From assembly GCA_002479255.1 (NCBI GenBank), contig DLMJ01000046.1, positions 62,001 through 126,000 of the forward strand: a stretch of DNA of 64,000 nucleotides. Reading direction: 5' to 3'. The notes under the pieces are model-generated. The model searched no databases, was not told the origin of the DNA, and worked only from the letters and a program-made list of their open reading frames with translations. The position numbers and the translations under genes are program-made. The DNA is from Candidatus Binatus soli. GTDB taxonomy: Bacteria > Desulfobacterota > Binatia > Binatales > Binataceae. This document shows, in pieces, positions 58,688-64,000 of the stretch; positions within the stretch are counted from its first letter, which is position 1, and each line of letters opens with the position of its first letter.

Positions 58688-59188
58688 TCAGCGCGAGGAG
58701 CGAATCGGATTCACGACCGGGTCGATCTCCGGGACGATCGGTTGGCGTTTGTTGTAGTGGTAGTCCTTGCGCAGCGGATGACCCTCGAAGGAATCGTACA
58801 TCAGGATGCGGCGCAAATCGGGATGGCCCTTGAAAACGATTCCGAACATGTCGAAGCATTCGCGCTCGAGCCAGTCGGCGGCGCCCCACAGGCCAACGAC
58901 GCTGTGAACCCACGGATCGGCGCCGTCCACGCCAATCTTGACGCGGATGCGATGGCCGCGGGTGAGCGAGTTCAGTTGATAGACGACCTCGAAGCGCGGT
59001 TTGCGCTCGGGCCAATCGACGGCGGTCACGTCGGTCAGGAAATTGAAATCGAAGTCAGGCTCGTCGCGCAGCGCGCGGAAAAAATCATACGCGCGTTCGC
59101 GATCGATGGTGAAAGTTTCCTCGTCGCGTGCATTTTGCGCGTCGAGAATTTCCCCGCCAAAGCGTGCCTTTAGTTTTTCAATCAACAT
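58688..59188 (-). CDS. nuoC: NADH-quinone oxidoreductase subunit C
   Basis: 30-kDa-type peripheral arm subunit, 166 residues. FDFNFLTDVTAVDWPERKPR, FEVVYQLNSLTRGHRIRVKI and the signature ERECFDMFGIVFKGHPDLRR then LMYDSFEGHPLRKDY are diagnostic. The start ATG at 59188 follows nuoA by 5 bases, and nuoD follows after 21 bases. Confidence 0.94.
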   Translation of the reverse strand: MLIEKLKARFGGEILDAQNARDEETFTIDRERAYDFFRALRDEPDFDFNFLTDVTAVDWPERKPRFEVVYQLNSLTRGHRIRVKIGVDGADPWVHSVVGLWGAADWLERECFDMFGIVFKGHPDLRRILMYDSFEGHPLRKDYHYNKRQPIVPEIDPVVNPIRSSR

Positions 59189-59193
59189 CTCAG

Positions 59194-59547
59194 CTAGTCC
59201 CAATCGAGCGCGCCGCGCTGCCAGGCGTAGAGCAGGCCGACGCACAGAATCGCGATGAAGATAAGCGCCTCGACGAAGCCGAACATTCCCAGGTAGCGCA
59301 GCTCGACCGCCCACGGATACAGAAAAATCACCTCGACGTCGAAGATCAGAAACAGGATTGCCGTCAGGTAGAAGCGCACCGAAAACCGCCCCCACGCCGA
59401 GCCGCTCGGCGGGTTGCCGCATTCGAAAGCTTCGCTCTTGATCGCACCGGGACGCTTGGGACCGATCAGCATGTTGATCGTGCACATGACGCCGACGATC
59501 ACGCCGGCAACAAGCAGGGTCACAGCCACGGGATACCAGGTTGTCAT
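59194..59547 (-). CDS. nuoA: NADH-quinone oxidoreductase subunit A
   Basis: Membrane subunit of complex I with three helices, 117 residues. KSEAFECGNPPSGSAWGRFS contains the conserved ECG loop, and VRFYLTAILFLIFDVEVIFL is the Glu/Asp helix typical of NuoA. It is the first gene of a reduced nuo cluster; its promoter region of 267 bases towards the DUF1329 gene has no other gene. Confidence 0.93.
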   Translation of the reverse strand: MTTWYPVAVTLLVAGVIVGVMCTINMLIGPKRPGAIKSEAFECGNPPSGSAWGRFSVRFYLTAILFLIFDVEVIFLYPWAVELRYLGMFGFVEALIFIAILCVGLLYAWQRGALDWD

Positions 59548-59814
59548 TTCTCGATCTGCCTACAAGCACTTCTTATCTTGATATCAATACCTGATGAGCG
59601 GGTCTTTTGGAACGGTCGCCGATTTTTTTGAGGAGGCGCGACCGCCGTCGGCAGGCGCTAATCGAGCCATTAGACCCCAACCGGTTCGCCACGATTAGCG
59701 CTATTGACGATTTCGAGCCGCCGGACTAATTTCACAAGCCACATAATGATGTTAACGGATTGTTGCGGGACGAAATTCCAAACACCGGCAAGCACTTGCC
59801 GAAAGGGAATCAAC

Positions 59815-61140
59815 ATGAATCGCGCAATCGGATGGGGAGCTTGGTGCGGCGGAGTTCTGACTGCTTTGATGCTGGTGGTCGGTATTACCAACGCGCCGGT
59901 ATCGGCCCAGGTAAAGCCGGGAGATTTCATCACCCCGGACGACGCGTCCAAGGTCAAAGACCTGCTCCCACCAGGCGCGTACTTGCGCGTCCTGCACGGT
60001 ATGTCGATCAAGGTCGAGCCAACCGAACGCATAGACTGGCCTCAGCCTTACACCGAGGCGACCGAAAAGTACTCGAGCCAGACCAGGCTGACCCCCGACC
60101 ATCGCAGCCTGATTGGCTACGTCGCGGGTCAGCCGTTTCCGATCATCGACGCCAACGATCCGCAGGCAGCCGAGAAGGTGATGTGGAACGAAGTCTTCCG
60201 GCCAATATCTACCGACGACTACGATCTGCGCTGGTTCGATTGCGACAGCGTGTACTGGGGCCGCAACAAGCCGTTTTTCGAGATCACTGACATCGAGATC
60301 GGCCACTATGCGGGCTACAACGAAGTCGGACGCACCGAAGTCGAACCGCTGCCGATCGATCCCGATTTCAATACAACTGGACGCTTTTACGAGGCGCTGC
60401 TCTATCCGGTTCTCGCTCCGGCACAAGGTCGGGGCAACGGGATCCTCAAGTTCCGCTACGCCGATCCGAGACACGATGACGACAGTTGGACCTGGGAGCC
60501 CGGTACGCGCCGGCTCCGGCGTCTGAGCTACACGTTGAGTGACAACCCTTCAGGCGGCGCGCAGTCTTACGATCCCAACCACTACGAGGGCTGGAGCGGC
60601 AAGCCCGAGGACTACAATTTCAAGTTCCTGGGCGAGAAGACCATGCTCGCCGCAATCGACATCCATCATGGCGTCGATCCGCGCTGCCCAACCGACGGCG
60701 GCGCAAGCCATTGCCCGGACCCGTGGCAACTCAGGCGGCTCTACATGATTGAGGCCAAGGCACGGCCGGGACGGTACGCCAGCTCCCTTTACAGCCGCGA
60801 AATTATCTACATCGACTCGGAGGCCGACTTCCCGATGTTCGTGGACATGTATGACAACCGGGACCAGTTGTGGTTCAACTACACCGGGTGGATGAACTAT
60901 GCCGATCGGGCGCGCGCCGACTCGCGCATCGCGATTTACCCCTTCAAGCGCCAGTTCCAGGTCGGATCCTCGACGGTTGACGTGCAGGGCGGGCTTTCCA
61001 CCGTTTGCTACCATCCGTCGATGAATGCTCCGTCACCCGAGGGCTGGTTCATCAACATGGGCGCCGTGGATCGCGACTGGTTCACTCCCGAGGCGATGGC
61101 GCGCGCGGCCGAGGGCGGACATGGGTTAGCGGGCGACTGA
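59815..61140 (+). CDS. Exported DUF1329-family protein
   Basis: A 441-residue protein with a signal peptide (GWGAWCGGVLTALMLVVGIT). The mature part fits the DUF1329 family of outer-membrane-associated beta-rich proteins, with FKFRYADPRHDDDSWTWEPG-like (LKFRYADPRHDDDSWTWEPG), RRLRRLSYTLSDNPSGGAQS and GWSGKPEDYNFKFLGEKTML. AAGGGA stands 6 bases before the ATG at 59815. DUF1329 genes often lie near RND transporters or lipid-related genes; here it is a single gene followed by a strong terminator. Confidence 0.85.
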   Translation: MNRAIGWGAWCGGVLTALMLVVGITNAPVSAQVKPGDFITPDDASKVKDLLPPGAYLRVLHGMSIKVEPTERIDWPQPYTEATEKYSSQTRLTPDHRSLIGYVAGQPFPIIDANDPQAAEKVMWNEVFRPISTDDYDLRWFDCDSVYWGRNKPFFEITDIEIGHYAGYNEVGRTEVEPLPIDPDFNTTGRFYEALLYPVLAPAQGRGNGILKFRYADPRHDDDSWTWEPGTRRLRRLSYTLSDNPSGGAQSYDPNHYEGWSGKPEDYNFKFLGEKTMLAAIDIHHGVDPRCPTDGGASHCPDPWQLRRLYMIEAKARPGRYASSLYSREIIYIDSEADFPMFVDMYDNRDQLWFNYTGWMNYADRARADSRIAIYPFKRQFQVGSSTVDVQGGLSTVCYHPSMNAPSPEGWFINMGAVDRDWFTPEAMARAAEGGHGLAGD

Positions 61141-61186
61141 TGCCCGGCGTGATCGAGTAAAAGAGTCGCGCGACTGATTGAGAAAT

Positions 61187-61222
61187 AAACCGGCGCGGCC
61201 ACCAACGGCCGCGCCGGTTTTT
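61187..61222 (+). terminator. Strong rho-independent terminator after the DUF1329 gene
   Basis: CCGGCGCGGCC (61190-61200) and GGCCGCGCCGG (61207-61217) are perfect arms with a six-base loop, followed by TTTTT (61218-61222). It stands about 50 bases after the DUF1329 stop codon. Confidence 0.9.
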
Positions 61223-61226
61223 CGTC

Positions 61227-61255
61227 TCTCACTTTTCACTTTTCACCTTTCACTG
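61227..61255. repeat. CTTTTCA tandem heptamers
   Basis: Four near-identical CTTTTCA-type units in tandem on the plus strand (reverse complement GTGAAAAG) lie between the terminator and the kinase gene. The same GTGAAAA theme recurs at 16323-16355 and before ptsN at about 44371-44388. Confidence 0.7.
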
Positions 61256-61304
61256 GCGCGCGTGATACTCGCGCAGCCGCGACTCCGCCGATAAGATTCA
61301 TCAC

Positions 61305-62384
61305 GTGCAACACGACGAAGAGTTGGAAAAATGGGCGGCAGAGGCGGTGGCGCGGCGATGGCCGCGCGCGCGCATCGACAAAATCGCCGCTCTCCGCGGC
61401 GATCTCTCAACGCGTCGTTTCTGGCGCGTATCGATTGCGCAGCACAAGGAGAGCGCCGCCCCGCAGGACGAAACCGGCGCGCCTCCCACCGCGATCCTCG
61501 TCGATCTCGGGCCCGACGACTTCCCCCGCTACGTTCGCGCGCTGAATCTTATCCGTGGCCGCCGCTACGAGCCGCCGTGGATCGACGTGCATCGGTCGCT
61601 CGAGTCGATCGGCGCACCCGTTCCCGCACTCTACGATGCGGCGCTCGCCCGGCGCGCGATGCTGGTGGAAGATGTCGGCGAACTCTCCCTGCTCGGCGCC
61701 GTCCGCCGTCCCGGCGCCGACGCCGCGGACCTGTTCCGGCTCGCCGCCTCCGAACTGATTCGCCTGCACGTTGACGGCACCGGTCAAATCGACCGTCGAT
61801 GCGTCGCGCGGGAGATCGCCTACAGCGGCCGGCTGTTCGAATGGGAGATGAAGGAATTTGCGGAAGTTGGCCTCGCCGCCGTCGCACCGGGCGCCGACTT
61901 TTCACCCATCGCACCCGAGCTGAATCGGCTGGCCGCGCGGCTCGATCGCTTCCCACGCGTGTTCTCGCATCGCGACTACCACGGCCACAACCTGTTCATC
62001 CAGGACGGCCCGCGAATTCGAATCATAGATTTTCAGGATGCGCTCATGGCGCCGGCCGCGCAGGACCTCGCCGTGCTCCTGACGACCCGCGACACCGATG
62101 AATTCATTACGCCGGTAATCGAGCGCCGCATCCTCGACTTCTACTGCGCGGGACTCGCGCGGCGCGGCATCCCCGCCACGCTCGACGCGGCGCAATTCAT
62201 GAGCAGCTATCGCATGTGCGTTTTGCAACACGCGCTCAAGATGATCGGACGCTTCGAGATGTTCGAGCGCGGCGGCAAGACCGGATACCGTCCCTACATT
62301 CCGCATGCGCTCGCACAGGCGCGCCGGATGCTTGCTCAGATGCGCGCCGAGTTTCCTGAACTTTGCGCGGCGCTCAGCGCTTAG
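61305..62384 (+). CDS. amgK: APH-family kinase, likely N-acetylmuramate/N-acetylglucosamine kinase (AmgK-like)
   Basis: A phosphotransferase-fold kinase of 359 residues. The Brenner-type motif is VFSHRDYHGHNLFIQDGPRI followed by IIDFQDALMAP, the catalytic and metal-binding residues of the aminoglycoside-kinase family. The next gene is a MurU-like nucleotidyltransferase 15 bases downstream. The pair AmgK-MurU is known from Pseudomonas, where it returns MurNAc to UDP-MurNAc, bypassing fosfomycin-sensitive synthesis. The start GTG at 61305 is preceded by no clear ribosome binding site. The assignment rests mainly on context. Confidence 0.8.
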   Translation: MQHDEELEKWAAEAVARRWPRARIDKIAALRGDLSTRRFWRVSIAQHKESAAPQDETGAPPTAILVDLGPDDFPRYVRALNLIRGRRYEPPWIDVHRSLESIGAPVPALYDAALARRAMLVEDVGELSLLGAVRRPGADAADLFRLAASELIRLHVDGTGQIDRRCVAREIAYSGRLFEWEMKEFAEVGLAAVAPGADFSPIAPELNRLAARLDRFPRVFSHRDYHGHNLFIQDGPRIRIIDFQDALMAPAAQDLAVLLTTRDTDEFITPVIERRILDFYCAGLARRGIPATLDAAQFMSSYRMCVLQHALKMIGRFEMFERGGKTGYRPYIPHALAQARRMLAQMRAEFPELCAALSA

Positions 62385-62399
62385 CAGGGTGTCTATCCA

Positions 62400-63188
62400 A
62401 TGAAGGCATTGGTACTGGCAGCCGGGATGGGCGAGCGGCTTCGCCCGCTGACTGACGTGACGCCGAAACCGATGCTTGAACTCGGCGGTCGGCCGTTGAT
62501 CCATTATCCGCTCGCGATGCTGCGGCGCGGCGGCATCACCGAGGTCGCAATCAACGTCCATCATCTGGCGTCCACCGTTCGGCGCGGACTCGGCGACGGA
62601 TCGGGGCTCGGACTGCGCATCACGTATGCGCCCGAGCCGGTTTTGCTCGGTACCGGCGGCCCGCTCAACAACCTCCGGGAGTTCCTGGGTGGCATCGAAA
62701 ACGAAAATACATTCGTAATCGCCAACAGCGACACGATCCTCGACCTCGACCTGCGCGCGATGCTCGCGTTCCATCGCGACCACGCCGCACTCTCCACCAT
62801 CGCGCTGTTCCGCCCCGCCAACCTCGATTACTACAGCCGTCTCGAAATCGACGCCGGCCAAAAACTCCGCCGGATGCGCCTGCTTGCGCGCCGCGACCCG
62901 CTTCAATACGACGACTACCCGGCCGCGCTCGCGGCCGACGTCGCAGGATCGCTCTCGCCGTTCATGTATTGCGGCGTGATCGTCGCGGATCAGGCGGTAT
63001 TCGACCTGATGCCGCCGGCGCCACCCTGGAGCATCATGGCCGGCCTGTTCGCGCCGATGGTCGCAAACGGAATGCCGGTGTTCGGCTACGTCCATCGCGG
63101 ATACTTCCGCACGATCGACGATCTCAAGACTTACGACGCGCTCAAAGCCGAGTTCGCCTCCTCGCCGCCGCAGGGAATCTTCATTTAA
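62400..63188 (+). CDS. murU: Sugar-1-phosphate nucleotidyltransferase, MurU-like
   Basis: A 262-residue nucleotidyltransferase. KALVLAAGMGERLRPLTDVT then PKPMLELGGRPLI is the NTP-binding signature, with FVIANSDTILDLDLRAMLAF carrying the metal-binding Asp and YFRTIDDLKTYDALKAEF at the end. Together with the upstream AmgK-like kinase it fits uridylylation of MurNAc 1-phosphate in wall recycling. An alternative is another sugar-1-phosphate transferase (RmlA or mannose-1-phosphate type) for LPS or exopolysaccharide. Confidence 0.83.
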   Translation: MKALVLAAGMGERLRPLTDVTPKPMLELGGRPLIHYPLAMLRRGGITEVAINVHHLASTVRRGLGDGSGLGLRITYAPEPVLLGTGGPLNNLREFLGGIENENTFVIANSDTILDLDLRAMLAFHRDHAALSTIALFRPANLDYYSRLEIDAGQKLRRMRLLARRDPLQYDDYPAALAADVAGSLSPFMYCGVIVADQAVFDLMPPAPPWSIMAGLFAPMVANGMPVFGYVHRGYFRTIDDLKTYDALKAEFASSPPQGIFI

Positions 63189-63331
63189 GTGTCTGTGAAC
63201 TCCAGCGCCAGGCAGAACCGGTCCGTTGCGGGGCCGTGGAAAGCCCCTTGGACTCAAAACCGAGCTCGAACTTCGCGTTTGCAAGCCGCCCGGTGCTGGC
63301 GCTGGTCCGAATCAGGATTCAAAATGGTGGG

Positions 63332-64000
63332 ATGAACCCAGCCCCGTTTTCTAAAATGGGAATTCCAGCTCAGCCGCGGCTTCCGATTATCAGGGCTGGC
63401 GCGGCGATCCTCGCGATCGTCGCGGCGCTCTCGCTCGCCCAACGCCTGCGCGCGGTCTCGCACCGCTACGACGACGTCGATTTCGTCATGTTCTATGGCT
63501 GGTGGACCGATTATTCGAGCGGCGGCGACCCGTGGATGGTGTCGCGCGAACAGGTCGATTTGCGACCCGGTCTATCGCTTCCGCGCTATTGCAATTATAC
63601 GCCGTTTTTCGTCGAGGTATTTTCTCCCCTCGCCCGGCTCGACCAGAAAACCGCATTCTGGATTTGGGAGGCCGCGCAGATGATGTGCCTGGTGGCCGCC
63701 GTGCTATTGCTGGCGCGCGGGAACGCTCCGCCGCTCGAGGCAGCGCCCACGATCATTGTGCTTTCACTACTGCTGCTATCGCGCCAGTTCGCGGGCACGC
63801 TGGTGATGGCCCAAGTCACGCCGACGCTGCTGGCGCTGTTGTCCGCGTCATGGTTCTGCGCGCGCCGCGAGCGTCCGGCGGCAGCCGGGCTGTGCTTGGC
63901 GCTCGCGGCGTTGGTCAAGCTTTATCCCGCGGCGGCCGGCGGATATTTTTTGTTTGGCCGCCGTTGGCGTGCGCTCGGCTGGACCGTCGCCTTCTTCGCC
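63332..64000 (+). CDS. Glycosyltransferase 87-like membrane protein, 5' part (3' end outside window)
   Basis: The frame runs to the window edge with 223 codons. It begins MNPAPFSKMGIPAQPRL and has a hydrophobic helix (IIRAGAAILAIVAALSLA), a periplasmic loop (YDDVDFVMFYGWWTDYSSGG then DPWMVSREQ) and further helices (FWIWEAAQMMCLVAAVLLLA, TIIVLSLLLLSRQFAGT). NYTPFF and ALAALVKLYPAA, with the motif K-x-Y-P, are typical of GT87/DUF2029 polyprenyl-phosphate-mannose transferases. The ATG at 63332 is favoured; another in-frame ATG is at 63356. Confidence 0.7.
   Translation, partial: MNPAPFSKMGIPAQPRLPIIRAGAAILAIVAALSLAQRLRAVSHRYDDVDFVMFYGWWTDYSSGGDPWMVSREQVDLRPGLSLPRYCNYTPFFVEVFSPLARLDQKTAFWIWEAAQMMCLVAAVLLLARGNAPPLEAAPTIIVLSLLLLSRQFAGTLVMAQVTPTLLALLSASWFCARRERPAAAGLCLALAALVKLYPAAAGGYFLFGRRWRALGWTVAFFA

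Overview
The window comes from a GC-rich Gram-negative bacterium. It carries an LPS branch (kdsA, kdsB, lptA, lptC, hldE), a complex I fragment (nuoA, nuoC, nuoD), sigma-54 with its usual neighbours, a sigma-32-type factor and an archaeal-style class I lysyl-tRNA synthetase. Thr/Pro/Ala 'TPTATAT' linkers, a DUF1329 protein and several acyl-CoA/SDR genes suggest a deltaproteobacteria-like lineage. Desulfobacterota or Binatota is my best guess, but it is only a guess because no rRNA or phylogenetic marker could be compared.

Layout. 1-8.1 kb: 3' end of asd, a reversed lipoprotein with a beta-helix (apparently frameshifted near its end), a tandem pair of ThiF/E1-fold genes, a HAD hydrolase, and cysC-sat for sulfate activation. 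8.1-13.4 kb: a VapBC-type toxin-antitoxin pair, a VOC protein, an NTF2-like protein, a single-chain EutB-EutC ethanolamine ammonia-lyase, an exported protein and a tiny basic protein. 13.4-16.1 kb: an accessory island with palindromic repeats, a perfect parS-like palindrome and a complete retron (promoter, msr-msd RNA, nucleoside-deoxyribosyltransferase-like effector, reverse transcriptase). 16.3-21.7 kb: exported methyltransferase, rpoZ, rpoH-like sigma factor, CinA-type protein, ArsC-like protein and a LysR regulator. 21.9-26.4 kb: glutaryl-CoA dehydrogenase, two SDRs and an HpaB-family flavoenzyme. 26.5-34.1 kb: hldE, murJ, hemW, class I lysS and a DHH phosphoesterase. 34.1-36.4 kb: a second accessory patch with an HNH-like protein, an orphan MuF-like protein, a possible HicB remnant and repeats. 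36.4-42.9 kb: MFS exporter, HPr, metK-ahcY, an orphan HigA, a TVP38 membrane protein and an SDR. 43-51.7 kb: one long reverse-strand run kdsB-pyrG-kdsA-lptC-lptA-rpoN-hpf-ptsN-rapZ. 52.3-56.4 kb: DacC-type carboxypeptidase with a coupled miniprotein, a TPR protein, a glycosyltransferase and a flavin reductase. 56.6-64 kb: L,D-transpeptidase, nuoD-nuoC-nuoA, DUF1329 protein, an AmgK/MurU-like pair and the start of a GT87-like membrane protein that runs off the window.

How the genes work together. The kds/lpt/hldE genes make and export LPS. The rpoN-hpf-ptsN-rapZ block with HPr is the nitrogen-PTS/sigma-54 regulatory module. metK-ahcY runs the methyl cycle. amgK/murU-like genes fit peptidoglycan sugar recycling, and dacC plus the YkuD protein fit wall maturation. 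The most notable system is the retron at 13989-16109, for which every expected part can be read directly from the sequence. Other oddities are the fused EutBC, the missing nuoB and lptB, the paired active/degenerate E1-like genes, the degenerate Walker A of RapZ, and a dispersed 37-55 bp repeat shared by three intergenic sites.
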